Positions 45,403 through 57,504 of a stretch of 64,000 bases of DNA are shown here, in pieces. The notes beneath the pieces were generated by a model that saw nothing but the letters and a program-made list of their open reading frames with translations, did not search any database and was not told where the DNA came from. The position numbers and the translations under genes are program-made. Origin of the DNA: Xylogone sp. PMI_703 (Eukaryota; Ascomycota; Leotiomycetes); NCBI GenBank assembly GCA_021399445.1, contig JAJTUQ010000005.1, positions 124,001 through 188,000 on the forward strand, read 5' to 3'. The first letter of the stretch is position 1. Each line of letters starts with the position of its first letter.

Positions 45403-46815
45403 AAATCTGGACAAAATTAGCATTTGGATATAGGATAGTGAACCGCATTGTGATCTCGTTTAGTGTCATCAGTATCAGCTCATGTAGCACCTTAAATAAT
45501 GACAGTAACATGATAACATAGCTGGACAGAGTGTTTCAAGAAGTATAAACTATTGCTTTACCTCTGCCTCGTGATTATCATCTCATATACTCCCCGTACC
45601 TGCCAACAGGATAGCAAGACCGGCCCAGCATTTCCACCATGGCTATGAAAACCTACCATTACAAAGGTTGAAACTTATAGTCACTTTTCTTTTCCTATTA
45701 TCGACACACCCAAACTTTAACTTTCCCGATGTCGCCCACAAAGATGATGATGACTCAATTCCTTCTCTCCAATTGTGTATGGTTTTCGTACGGGCCCCAG
45801 GAAAGATAATGCCCGCTTAGACATTCCTTTCTGTATTCCAGGCCACTGCATCTACTTTTCCTTTACGTAGAGGAATTGAACATTACAAAGCTAGCCCTAT
45901 CTGAACATGCCATAATAACTCAAATATACAAAGGTGGAGCTAACCTAATTCTGCATTGGTCTGGTACCATAACGGCCAGTGCTTTGCTCTATCAGGGGGT
46001 CAGCTTACCCATCATGCCCATATACATTGGTTATTTGTTCACCAGCTCCACCTTGTTATATTTGAGCAATAACGGTAATGTGGGCTGACTTTAAGGCTAT
46101 TGAAAAGATCATGTTAAAAGCAAAACACACTCGCGAATAGTTACCATAACAAGGGCTTCATCTAGCATTATCGTTAGTGATACTCGCTAGCAACGGATAA
46201 GATGCTTCCGTCGAAATGCTGTGGACGAAATATCCGTCTAGAATTTTGCCTTAGGCTTACTGTACGGGCTGTGCCGGACTTTTACGGGCTATACCGCACT
46301 TTACGGGCTGTACCGTATCGCCAACGCTCTGCGGCCGTTTGCTCTCTTTCAGCATGCTTATAGGGACTCATAATTCAATAGTGAGCACTAGGTATTTCTA
46401 GGAAATGAGTGCAGCCAATCATGCAGTCACCACGGTGCTGTGCGATAAGTCTGAATTCCGTATCCACTTTGATTTCACGCAAATCCAATGAAATTCACAT
46501 ATTTAGCATTACAGCCAATCAGAAAAGATCCAGGTACAGGCAGTATCCAACCTTCTTATATCCTGTTGTAGGTTAATAACTCATACCGCCTATTCCCACC
46601 AACCCCACACATAACGTTATTACCGTAGACTGATGGCTTAACACGTAAGAGTGTGGCTTTGAAGATTCTGAAGAAAACTCATTCGCATGTCGTACTTTTA
46701 CTCCTTAAATATCCAACCGTCTCCACTCTAGGATGATTGTGAGTTTGGTGCCATAGACCAAGAGATAAGAATACACCCATCTGTGTATCGTTGTTGTCCG
46801 TATCTGAAATACAGT
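45403..46815. other. Intergenic 1.4 kb with a short tandem repeat
   Basis: No gene recognised. It includes the three-copy ~20-bp repeat at 46261-46320, listed separately. The last few hundred bases should hold the O-methyltransferase promoter. Confidence 0.5.
46261..46320. repeat. Three-copy imperfect tandem repeat, ~20 bp unit
   Basis: Three successive copies share the word TACGGGCT(G/A)T(G/A)CCG, spaced 18-20 bp. A related word (TACGGCACGGTACGGG) occurs near 12530-12545 in the gene-poor region. Such CGG-containing units can be transposon ends or binding-site arrays; nothing more can be said. Confidence 0.6.
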
Positions 46816-48354
46816 ATGGCTTCACCGACACTGATCAATGATGATTCGTTCCATGGCATTGCCGCAAGGCTACGAAAGGCACTTGACGATTATGAAAAGC
46901 ACCTTGGCTCTGCAAATCCAACGATTCATCCCAATACCGAGCCTACTACACAGAACTCAGAGATGGTTAAAATAAGAGGCGAACTAGTAGATTCTTTGGA
47001 AAGGCTGAATGCACTAGTAGTCGATCCAGTGGAACAGACAACACTTTTCAGTTTCCGAGTACGTATTCATGACTACGGGGTAGGGAGATTATATGCTCAC
47101 AAGATACAGGCTGGTCCGCTCGCTGCTCTCGCCATTGCCAATCAGCTCGATCTATTCAATGTGATACCACTGGATGGTACTATGACATTAGAGGAACTCT
47201 CTAAAGCAACAGGGGCCCATGAAGATGTCCTCTTAAGACACATTCGTCTCCTGGTCAGCGAATATATATTGGTGGAGGTTGCTGCCAACACCTACGCTCA
47301 CTCCCGACTATCTGCACCACTTAGGAACAAGACACATTTGGCATTTATGCTTCTCCAGTAAGTCCAACATTGAGTTTAATATAGAATTCTAGTTGTAAAG
47401 CGATATTTTTACTAGTGATCTAATCATTTTTAATACCAAAAACGTTTCCCAGCTCGCACGCATCATATGCGCGACAACTAACGTTTTTAATCCAGATGTC
47501 AATATATGAGCAAGGCGGTCCTCTTCTCACCTGACTACTACAAGAAGAACAATCACCAGAACATCGACCACCCTTATAACTCCCCCTTCCAGTTAGGATA
47601 TAGCACTCACCTCGAATTATTTAAATATGCACAGACAAACAAAGACTTCACACAATCATTTCACACAGCAATGGAAGGTACTCAAGTTAGTACAAATAAA
47701 GCGCTTAGGGATTCCTTTCCCTTCAATGAAGCTTTGAAGTCCGGGGATGGGAAACCTAAAATCATAGTCGATGTAGGAGGAAGCAGAGGCCAGGTCATGA
47801 TTCTCCTTAAAGAAATCTGGCCTGAACTAGACTTCCATGCCATTGTCCAAGACCTTCCTGAGGCATTTCAGGGATTAGATTTGAAAGTCTATCCTTGGCT
47901 AGAATATCAGGTGCACAATTTCATGAACCCACAACCCGTTAAAGGCAAGTCCAGCGCACTTTTGACTCACTTCTTGCCGCTAGGAAATACCTCTTCAGCG
48001 TTAATATAGGCTAGCAGCATATACTAACAAGCGGAGATAGGTGCTGATATATACTTGTTACGACATATTCTACACGATTGGCCAACCAGTTATTGTGAGA
48101 AGATTCTCCACGAGGTGGTAGCTGCTATGGCTCAACATAGCAAGCTTCTCATATGCGACTCAGTGGTACCCGAGGTTGCGGCATCCAAGCTAATCATAGG
48201 CTTCGATTCATGTGTCAATGCCGGCTTTGGAGGAATGGAGCGCACCGAAAAGCAATGGCTAGATCTCTTCTCTAAGGTGGACAAACGACTTCATCTAGTG
48301 AAGGTGTGGGGAGAACCAAGTCCAGAACAAGTCCTGGAGGTCATTCTAGACTGA
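46816..48354 (+). CDS. O-methyltransferase (plant/fungal OMT family), three exons with a GC-AG intron
   Basis: Exons 46816..47357, 47496..47944 and 48041..48354 (434 aa). The N-terminal ~190 residues form the winged-helix dimerisation domain (QLDLFNVIPLDGTMTLEELSKATG, then LLRHIRLLVSEYILVEV). The catalytic part has motif I at about residue 270 (VDVGGSRG), then HNFMNPQPVKGADIYLLRHILHDW, with the catalytic His-Asp-Trp near 343, and a C-terminal MERTEKQW segment. Intron 1 is 138 nt (GTAAGT..CAG). Intron 2 starts GCAAGT after AAAG and ends TAG with a TACTAAC branch site, so it is a GC-AG intron; without it the frame closes early. Related enzymes methylate aromatic or enol hydroxyls of polyketides. 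It is probably functional. The nearest biosynthetic partners are the PKS cluster to the left or the FMO/P450 group to the right. Confidence 0.85.
47945..48040 (+). other. GC-AG intron in the O-methyltransferase
   Basis: Donor AAAG|GCAAGT matches the strong consensus of the rare GC-AG class. The branch site TACTAAC is about 15 bases before the TAG acceptor. Splicing joins QPVKG to ADIYLL exactly as in intact family members, while read-through stops after 31 codons. Confidence 0.8.
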
Positions 48355-50555
48355 GTCAATTGAACTTAGCAGATAAGATTGTTGTTGCCGGGCTTAACTT
48401 AGAAATCCATGAGCGAAACCATCCAAGCCAAAATTCATTATCGATCTTGTGAACTGTGCCTCGTAGATCATAGCAGATGTACCAAGTCATTGCGCGGGTC
48501 ACATCGCCAATCCAAGCTAAGCCCACAAGTGCCCTGCGGTTGATGCGCCTCGACCATAGCATAAAGCCTTGGTCAACTGCAGTGAGTTTGAGTAGTAGTA
48601 CATAGCTTAGTACTGTAAGAACAATGAAGAATGTAGCTCATGAAGATCTAAGACATGTAGACCCGGGGACAAATATCGAGGAAGTAGAAGAACCGGATCC
48701 ACGAGATAGGAAAGCCACTCCTCAAATTGCGTAAGCCACTTACTGTGTTCATATAACAAGCGGAAAATGTACCATCATAGTCCTGAGTTAGAGAGTCGAG
48801 TGCCATTACATGTGTTGTATATTACGTGTATTAAATGTAGCGATAATATTATGAACCGTAAAGTAAATACCCCTTTAGAATACTTATTATTAGCGTCTTA
48901 TAGATCTCTAGCATTGTGACATTTTTCGGCGTCTCGTCAGAATATGTGCTGGGGGCTTTGTTAGGCAATCAAGTCATGTAATATTTGCGGTTCTCTACGT
49001 CTTATTATTAGCAACCTCAACAGATTCTTGATGATTCGATCTCGTAAGCAAGGCACATAGCAGAATTACTAGCTCATTCCACCCAGTATTATCATAGATG
49101 TTAGTAATATGGAATTCTTGGTAAGACAACAGTCAGCAGTGTATAATTAGATAGAGTCAATAGGAAATCCAACACATGCATCCAGCCAAGGCGTAGCGAC
49201 CTCACAGATTCCTAATCCTCTCCAACTACTATGGTCGTAAACCTATGATTCCTGGGTCTTTTTATAAGTCACCAGTATTAGTATAGCTAAGAGAAGTATA
49301 ATTGTCCCTTCTGTATTCACAGCGCTCTTTCTTCAACATTTCCCAGAGGAGGTGAGATTACTATACTAATTATGACGGTGTGACAAGTTCAAATCTTCCC
49401 ACTATACCAATATTTTTCAAGATATAGCTGTTCTTCATCAATATACACAACACCGAGATATCTATAACTAGGCAAGAGTTAAATGCCGGCTATAATTAAT
49501 ACCGTGTTAGAACAGAGGAAGACACCGGATCCATAGGCGGTAAACCTCTCAACTCTGTCTGAGCTTTATTATGCGTTGTCGATTTGTGGGAACGAGCCAT
49601 CGGACCGGCGTGTGTATGGCACTAGAGGTGCTCGTTCCGTGTCCGAGATGCAGGGACTTGGTGTATCGAACCCTCACCTACTTTATGCAGATGGTGCCAG
49701 CTGTGTTGAATAGGTAGCGGCCGGTTTGTTGAGTTGGGTAAGACTCCAATCTCTACTGCTTACTATATGGGCGATCGACAGAAACACTTTCAACTCGAAC
49801 TAACTGAAATAACTGAGGTTACGATGCCATGATTCACCGAGACACACGAATACTAGACTGAGCGAATTACAAGCGACAGCCTGGACGGCTATATATGTTC
49901 CGGTCCACAGGTAAATATAATTCAAATAAGGGTATGCTATTCTACAAAAAGCTTTCAATTTGGTTGTTCTCAAGGGAAGTCTTTTCCTTATACGTGATAT
50001 TTATTATATACTTATGATAGATTTCAAGTCGTTAATTTTGAGTTTTATACTAAGTGTATCTACATATTGGCCGACCGGTTAGCTAACGTAAAATATCGAG
50101 CCATGGGCCGGCATATTTGCTAATGGGCCGGTCAATTGGGGACACTGGGCCACATTAGGCTGTTGGCCAAGACTCATACAAGACAAGTCAGCGTATGAAT
50201 GCCATGTTTGAAACGGTACCTAATAGCGAACACTAAACACGTCCAGCCATTCACGAGAGAGGAAGCTTACTGAAAGGGAACTTGACTTTACCATAGAGGG
50301 TATCCAACTTTACGTTAGTCGTCCGCATCTCAGGCGCACTCACCAGTCATAAGGCTGAGCCAAGAGCTGAACATGATACGGTTACCCTGGTAGCACACCC
50401 ATTATGATTACTATGCCAATGCACCACTAGGCCTAAAATCTGACTGCAAGTTAATAAAACCACGTTTTGTCTTCAGCCCAGTATTCTTACTGTAGAACTT
50501 TACTATTATTTTAACTGTAGCTGCGCTCACAGAAAATCTATCCTTTCTGAATACA
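48355..50555. other. Intergenic 2.2 kb, no gene seen
   Basis: Only short ORFs. GGGCCGG/GGCCGACCGG words recur around 50070-50170. Near 49590-49650 ACGAGCC...GGCACTAGAGGTGCTCGT gives a weak inverted repeat. These could be old transposon remnants, but no diagnostic motif is present. Confidence 0.5.
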
Positions 50556-51413
50556 ATGGCGAGTATGGCGACTAGCACTATTACAACTTCCGATAATGTT
50601 ACTTTGCGATACATTGATAGCGGCTTGAAGTCGGGGCCCGTTCTTGTGCTCATACCCGGCTGGTGCCAAAGTGCTATCCAATTCAAAAAGCAGATTGCGT
50701 ATTTCGGTACTACATACCGGGTCATATCTATGGACCATCGCGGCCATGGTGATTCCGACAAGCCGGATCGAGGCTACCGGATACCACGTTTGGCGGCTGA
50801 CTTACACGAACTCATTACGCAGCTTGATCTTAAAGATCTGACCTTGCTTGGCCATTCCATGGGGTGCTCAGTAATCTGGTCCTACTGGGACACTTACGTA
50901 GAGTCTCGCACTCGGATTTCAAAGCTTGTACTTGTAGACCAGTCTGTGTGCATGATAGCAAATCCAACCTGGGAGGAGGGAGTTGCTACATCACTTGCTG
51001 CCATATTCACTCCAGCGAACGTTCTAGAGATAGGCGCAGGAATGTGTGGCCCCGAGGGCAAGCAGGTCACCACGGGACTCATTACATCTATGTTTACGCC
51101 GTCGGTAGACCCAAAAGACCTTGAGTGGACCTTGTCGAGATGCTTCAAAGTAAGCCCAAAGCATGCTGCCACACTATTGGCCAACCACGCCGCTCAAGAC
51201 TGGCGAGATGTTCTCCCTACAATCAACGTACCCAGTCTTGTTATCGGTGCCGAGGGCAGTTTGCTGAATAAAGAGGGAACTGAATACATTGCTGCACATA
51301 TTCCGGGCGCGAAGTTGGAGATCTTCAAGAAAGAAGAGGGTGGTAGCCACTTCATGTATTGGGAGAATGATAAGAAGTTCAATCAGATTGTGGAGGAGTT
51401 TCTTCAAAGTTGA
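50556..51413 (+). CDS. Alpha/beta hydrolase (haloperoxidase/esterase-like)
   Basis: Single exon, 285 aa, full-length alpha/beta hydrolase fold. LIPGWCQSA is the oxyanion loop (HGW in relatives), MDHRGHGDSDKP is the typical strand-4 region, GHSMGC holds the nucleophile Ser101, and GGSHFMYWEN holds His265. The acid is expected after strand 6 or 7 (LVDQS or VIGAEGSLL). The second has Glu where Asp is common, so the acid residue is uncertain. The fold is shared by non-haem chloroperoxidases and lactone/ester hydrolases. No signal peptide is evident. A second ATG three codons in is possible. It lies beside the FMO-ADC gene and probably belongs to the same pathway, which is inference. Confidence 0.85.
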   Translation: MASMATSTITTSDNVTLRYIDSGLKSGPVLVLIPGWCQSAIQFKKQIAYFGTTYRVISMDHRGHGDSDKPDRGYRIPRLAADLHELITQLDLKDLTLLGHSMGCSVIWSYWDTYVESRTRISKLVLVDQSVCMIANPTWEEGVATSLAAIFTPANVLEIGAGMCGPEGKQVTTGLITSMFTPSVDPKDLEWTLSRCFKVSPKHAATLLANHAAQDWRDVLPTINVPSLVIGAEGSLLNKEGTEYIAAHIPGAKLEIFKKEEGGSHFMYWENDKKFNQIVEEFLQS

Positions 51414-52268
51414 TAGATTGTGGTAGCCTGAGCGTGCCCTTGTCCTGGATTTGGTAGCACAAGATTGAGGGAAGGTTAGGGAGCTAGGGAGCTTGTATCG
51501 CAGGACAGGATCTCCAGTATGGCTCGAGCTTTATTGTAGTGTTATGTGGGATAGTTTTTTCTTCTGGAATGGAATCCATATTAACCCATGAACCAGCAGA
51601 CCATGGGGAGGAGTGCATGCATTTATAGCCATAGGAGACCAGCAACTAGCCTTCCGCCGCGCCTCTAGCAGCCTGCCCGCTCCTGCCGCTCTGACAAGTT
51701 CTGTAAAATAAGTCCCTACCCCGGGTACGCGCCACCTAAATTTTTGGCCAAAAATGATAGGGTATAATGATGTTACCACACTATCTCTGAGAATCTCGAT
51801 ACTTACTCTTTATAGGTAATTTCGCTAGTATAGAGCAGATGGTCACTGCTTGAATCTCAGTGGATGATATCGTTGACAACGGTTTCAAAGAGCTCATTAA
51901 TCACAAAAATGGTCACATCTGCATAATGGTTTCGTCAAAGCTGCACTCAAATTTTTGATCTGAGAGAAACTCACAGAAGTCGATTATGGTGAACCATTGC
52001 GTACACTGCGGTGACAATACTACGAGCTACATGGCCTAAGTCAATACAATTGAATAAGGTGGCATGAAGATTGTAATTGGCCTTCTCGGACAGTTGGAAT
52101 GCATTCAATAGATTGGGTGTTTCTCAACCTAGCCGGTGCCACTTTAACTATACAGTTATCTATGAAATACTTTTTGCTTTATGACACGTAATCGGATTCT
52201 GCTAAGAGTATATAATCTATTCTAAGACAACGCGAACAAAATATGGATTTCTGATCCACACTATTTAT
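51414..52268. other. Convergent intergenic region
   Basis: 855 bp between the hydrolase stop and the stop of the FMO-ADC gene. An 82-codon minus ORF at 51531..51779 has no recognisable feature. Confidence 0.5.
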
Positions 52269-54660
52269 TTATTCGATTTTTTCTACCTCTGTCAAGTCTG
52301 TAACACCTTGTTCTTCCGATATTCCAGCATAAATGATATCAAAAATCGGAATTTCAGCTAGTCGGCTCACAATATGATGCAGTGTGGGCAATTTTTTGGC
52401 CCCCAGATCATTAATTTTGAACCCGGCATGATCTGATTTCAGACCCCATTTCTTGCTAATAGGCCCTACACCAGTTTCTGGAGGAGGCGGAATAAAAACA
52501 TCGTACTCTACTTCAGCTCTTTTTCCAGCCGCATATTTTCCACCAGTTACTGGAATGCATTTATGCACAAAGGTTCCAGGAACGTCACTCGGCTGCTCTG
52601 GGGACTCGTCGGCTCCATTCTTCAAGGCGGAAATTGTGTTTCATTCTTTATTTTGTCCTTCTTCATACGTATCATGCCAGTCAAATGTAGCCCATTCTGT
52701 CCCCCGCCAACTTATCTTGACGTGGCGAGAACTGGAATTGGTTTCCACAATTTGGATATCCGAGTAGAGCTTTGGAAAGCCAAGTTCTTCGCGGCCTGAG
52801 AGAATTGGATCGGTCAAGTTTTCGAACATTATAGGACAATACGACCCACGGAGTATTTTACCATCTTGTTTTGTATATTGCACTCCGTGAATGTAAAGAG
52901 CACATAGATCATAGCTACCGCCACCAAGCCAATCCATGTCTTTCAGTGTCTGAATTGAGAAACTTGCGATTACAACGCTATCTGGTCGGGCAAAGCTGTA
53001 TGACCTATTGGGAAATAAGTTACGAAGAAGGGTCGCGCTGGTATTAAAGTGAATAGTTGAAGTGATCGTGGAGGAACTTGCCAAAGTCAGAGTTCTTGAG
53101 TGTCCTTCAAAATCTTGTCGTGGGCCTGGAAGAGGACCAAACACGACAGGTTGACGCCAACGGATATTTGGCTTTAGATTCCAAGTATACTCGCGTAGGA
53201 TTTGCGTTGAAGCATGATATTCATCATGGCTCATAGCATAATCCCAAAATTCGTCCACTATAGCTTGGTTAGTGATTTGTATTTTAAGGATAGACGGAAT
53301 ACTCACATGTCTGTGCTGACGCCGTGCCATCGCCACCAGCGATTCTGGAATTATTCTGGACAGTGGTTGCTCGTTTGTACCTCGCTTCATTATAAAGCTT
53401 CAGACGTTCTGAGATCTCCTCGGGCTTTGTGCCAAGTGGGAGCATCACGCCCAACGAGACGGCATCTTCGATAGCCATGGCACCCCCTTGTGCCAGATGG
53501 GGAGTAAATGGATGGGCCGCATCACCAATAACTGCGAGTTTGTCGTTTATAAAGGTAGGAAGAGTTTCCATATCGTAAAGAGGAAAAACTTTCAGACTCT
53601 CTGCCGCGGATTTCTTAAGCAAATGCACCATTCTTGGGTCAAAATCTCGGTATATCTCAAGCAATTTTTGTTGTGATACCGGTTCGTTATATTCATCTGA
53701 GGATCCAGAAAGGTGCGACGGATGAATACAAACGAAGTTGAGAAGAGTACTGTTTACACATGGGTATATTACAATTTTGCGGTTCGAGCCATACCACATG
53801 TCCATGGACCCATCCTCTGTAACAAGATCTCTAGTGATAGGATCAGCGAGGGCAGACTCCCGAGAAATCAAGAATCGAATTGCATTCTCGTGTGATTTGT
53901 ATGACCGGAATTGTTTACCCGTAATAGCAGATCGGGTGGCAGAATGGACCCCATCGGCACCCACGATCAGATCACCATAAACGCAAGTGCCGTCACACAA
54001 CACTACTGTACCAAGGTGTGGATCGACCTTGTCAACCTTGCTGGAAGTATGGACTTGAACCGGTATACCTTCTCCCTCGGGAGCGGTAGCCACGGTCTTC
54101 AAATGGTTATGAAGATTAACTCGATGCGCCATATACCATTTCTACGGCATGTCAGTAAGTAGACTTAATCTGAAAAGATAGAATACGGACATTTTCCCAT
54201 TTTCCCGCTGTCTTCAGATTATCTTTTGTAGCCAAGAGCTTTCCACTTTGATCAAAATATCTAGTCTAGGAGATAGATAAGATTATGATTCGAGGGTACG
54301 AATATTTGCAGGGAAGATTTCTCCTACCTGCTTCAACAAGACAGAACCCTCTTCAGGACCCACCCCAAGCCGTCGAAGCACGCCGACAGCATTTGGCACC
54401 AGATGTATCGCCGCACCTATCTCGCTCGCAAATCTAGATTGCTCATATACCTTTGAAAATATTAGCTGGCAAGTTATGCTAATTGAACAGAGATATTATG
54501 TACTAACATTTACAATGTGTCCCTGTCGTCTTAGGGCAATTGCAGCTGTAAATCCTCCTATTCCTCCACCCACAATCACGACTTTTAATCTAGAAGCCGG
54601 AATGGCCTCTACATCCTGCTCATTGGCTTGTTCAATTCCGTTGACAGATGATGTAGACAT
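52269..54660 (-). CDS. FAD-dependent monooxygenase fused to an acetoacetate-decarboxylase-like domain
   Basis: Exons on the minus strand are 54660..54508, 54450..54328, 54265..54191, 54141..53307, 53257..52669 and, if the last intron is real, 52587..52269 (697 aa). Residues ~25-400 are a salicylate-hydroxylase-type FAD monooxygenase: VVIVGGGIGGFTAAIALRRQGH, DLIVGADGVHSATR and LAVIGDAAHPFTPHLAQGGA. A 49-nt GTGAGT..TAG intron joins it in frame to HDEYHASTQILREYTW, then VVFGPLPGPRQDF and an ADC-like domain (~440-697: LLRNLFPNRSYSF, SYDLCALYIHGV, GSYCPIMFENLTDPILSGREELGFPK, LPTLHHIVSRLAEIP). The shared frame shows one polypeptide. An in-frame TGA at 52643-52641 falls inside the last exon. Either an 81-nt intron (52668..52588, GTATGA..GAG) removes it, or the protein ends at 600 aa without its last strands. 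Confidence 0.8.
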
Positions 54661-55201
54661 GGTAAGACCGCAAGCAATAATTCTTCGGTAGGCTCAATCA
54701 GCTATAATATTCCTATAAATTGATATATACTTGCAGTCATGATGGACCTTTTGAATTCATAAATAAGACTTGGTTCTACAAGTGACCATAACGGTCCATG
54801 AGGCAGGGGATAAAACTAATGCACAATCTTCCGAGGTGAACAATACTCGTCTGGGTTCTTCGGCCAGTGTGGGGTAGGCGGATAACAAAGAACATTTGAT
54901 CCATCTCAATATCCATATTTGATAATTCTGAACCAGAGTCTGGCGATGGAATTATTGAGACCGGAGAACTTTGCGGGGTTTGAAGGCGCTGAAGGGCCGT
55001 GATTTCGGAATGTGTTGGGGTGGTTCAGATAACTTGAGATTCCTCGAATCTCCAGTGACAAACCATTTTCTCCACAAGGTACCGCTGATCGCTCGACGGT
55101 GGCAGAGGATGGCGGAAGTTTTACGATAGCATTGTGCTTTGCTGATCAGTTTAATCTAAACTAAAACCGGTCATAGCAATCTTGTAATGTTAGCGGAATT
55201 A
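54661..55201. other. Intergenic, upstream of the FMO-ADC gene
   Basis: 541 bp with no gene recognised. It is the promoter side of the fusion gene and 3' side of the regulator-like gene. Confidence 0.5.
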
Positions 55202-57101
55202 TCAGGACTTATCATTCATCAGGTGATCGAGCGTATCTGCCATAGGTTTGCAACAGGGCCAACGCATGGTTCGCAGCTGTTTACTGAACAAACTAAGAAC
55301 TTGAAGTGAACCGTAGACTCCTGATTTTCCCCTGTAGAATATCATGGCCCACACTACCAGACCTGCGTGAAACAAGACAATGGGGGTCCATATTGTACTT
55401 GTAGCCGATGATTCATTAATAGACTCGAGAATAAGCCAGGAATATCGTAGCGGCTCGGTGTTGCCCTGCAAGTCTTCAATAATGTACCTCTCCAAAGTTT
55501 CTCTGGAAGTCCAGTTGAAACACGTGGCTTGGGGATACCTGGATAAAGCCAAGAGAGAAGGGAGGTTTGGAAACTCCAGACATAGCTTGCTGAAGTAGAA
55601 TAGCGGCCGAACATTGGAATCTACGATTCTCATACAGTTCTCCTCCCAAGATGATAGTGCTCTGTGAAACTTACCCCGAGCTTGGGTAGTGTTTCCTTCA
55701 ATAGAATGTGGCAAATAAGGATTATGGTAATCTTGAGAACCTAAATAATTCATTCGTGAAGGTTCGCCAGACCCTTGTCGTTGACGAAGGAGAGTTGAAA
55801 ATACTGTGGAAAGGGTAATAATCTCCGACAAGATGCCGATGAGGATCATAAGCGCGCTATCTGAATTCAGGTCTCTTAGTACGGGGTTGGAGCCAACCAA
55901 GACGGAGTCAAGCACCGAGCCAAGATCGTGCGATTCCAGAGGTAATGGCATAGAGAGCTCCGATAGAGCGACGTTTGGTGGTAGGCCACAGTGGGTCGCT
56001 CTTAGTATATCTACCAATATAAAAAAAGACATTATACAACTGTTCGCCATTAATATATGCTCAAGAAGACGCCTTCACAGGTGAAAGAGATTACGAACCG
56101 GCTATGTTCAGTGTGAGGCAGCTGGGAGCCGTCTTTTTGCGTCGAGTTCACATCGCTCTCTATCAGCTTAAAAATCTTCCTGGCTGACTGCATTTTACCC
56201 GGTTCAGTTAGTACGAGAAAGATAGAATGAGGCGATTGGAAGTGTTTTGAATAGGGGTAAACATACAGTCTCGAGGTAACCATGAGTGATGTTTGTTCTC
56301 TTCCAAGTCAAGGGGTCTGAACTTAGGATCCCGTAAGTCACAAGAAGTATCCCCTAACGTCCTGTCAAATGGAGATCGTCTACAATAAGCCCATTCCAAC
56401 TCAAACTTACACCTGTCACGAGTCTCAGCTTTCTCGCTTCGCGGTTATCGATTTCCATTTCGGCAGCAATTAGCAAATTGCCAGCCTGCCAAATATCCTC
56501 TGTGCATGCAAAAGAGAGAAACTGAGGCTCTAGAGATCCCAGGCACGCTGTAGCAAAATTAAAATATGATGGCCTTTCGTCTCGTCTATAAATGCTGGGA
56601 GGCAGAGATCGTAGGAACACTGTGGAGGACTGGAAACTATGAAAAGCTGCACTCATTTGCTCCAACACTTCAGGACTCGGGAGACTCGGAAACTGGCAGA
56701 ACAGAGCCAAAGGGTAGAAGACCTGTTTTCATCGATTATGAGTCAGTTTCCCGTCTAACTGGTGGTTAGTGGACATCACCGTCGTAATGTTGGATGAAGT
56801 TTCGTATCGTAGGGGAAACTCCGCATCGTCGTCGAAAAAAATCTCCCAACGCGGGGTTCCTCTCGTCTGCAGTTGCCAAAGCTTGTTGGAAGGATTCAAT
56901 AAATTCTCTCTGAGGGATCTTGTGAGCAAGAGTTGCATCCATCTGGCTCGGATCCCACTCTCCCGTCCATGTGTCGTCGGACCCAGGAGAGGCTTCACTG
57001 GTAGCTAGGTTGGGCGTCAAGTCCCTGGGGAGTGACATACTCGTGCTGTGCTGTTTGCAGCCATCATGTGGAGCTGGCCGCGGTGAGGTGTAATAAACCA
57101 T
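55202..57101 (-). CDS. Fungal transcription-factor-domain protein without visible zinc finger
   Basis: Exons on the minus strand are 57101..56775, 56722..56411, 56353..56267, 56187..56099 and 56039..55202 (550 aa). Introns are 52-79 nt. The body resembles the middle homology region of fungal-specific regulators (PF04082 type). Seen in order are VFYPLALFCQFPSLPSPEVLEQM, CTEDIWQAGNLLIAAE, LLVTYGILSSDPLTWKRT, and SFFILVDILRATHCGLPPNVALSELSMPLP, the counterpart of the usual LLxDxxRA--GRPPNI--SE-S-PLP stretch. No Cys6 cluster or C2H2 finger precedes it, and the first exon starts with an ordinary hydrophilic tail. Two introns use weak donors (GTCCAC, GTTCGT). It is divergent from the C2H2/Zn2Cys6 factor across 403 bp. 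It may act as a partner or antagonist of that factor, or be a regulator that lost its DNA-binding part. Confidence 0.68.
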
Positions 57102-57504
57102 ATGTGCTCAAAGAGGCCTGCTCTATCGCATTGGATAGGAGTTGGAGATGAAGGATGCTCCGGAATTCCCCAGATCTGTTACAGTAACGTGCCTCTTACT
57201 GGCGGTAGTTGCGCACTTACCACCCTAAGGCAACAACTGTTTAAGGGTACAGCCTCGGTCTTCGCATACGCTATAGGTAAGCCACTCATCCCCCCGCAGT
57301 GGAATTGGACAGTCATCCTACAGAGCCCTGGCTCGCCTGAAGTGTCTCGACCTTTCAGGATACCATTGGCCCCGATTCGTCTTGTTCTCTTTCCGCTTAT
57401 CAGTATTCACAGTTTCAGAATCCAATCTCAGCTTTGGTCTCGAACGGAAAATTGCGTAGTCTCTGCTCATGCCCATATTCCCAGGTTGTACGTGTAATAT
57501 CAGT
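57102..57504. promoter_or_regulatory. Divergent promoter region of the two regulators
   Basis: 403 bp between opposed start codons. A 131-codon plus ORF (57102..57497) crosses it, but it shows no domain and is taken as chance. Confidence 0.5.

Noticed and set aside
46816..48354. O-methyltransferase seemingly broken by stops
   Set aside because: One GT-AG and one GC-AG intron remove both breaks and restore family-typical junctions.
52269..53390. Separate acetoacetate decarboxylase gene overlapping the monooxygenase
   Set aside because: The apparent overlap is produced by reading through a GTGAGT..TAG intron. Spliced, the two are one open frame.
57102..57497. 131-codon plus ORF between the two regulators
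   Set aside because: No domain, and it fills the divergent promoter just before the start of the C2H2/Zn2Cys6 factor.
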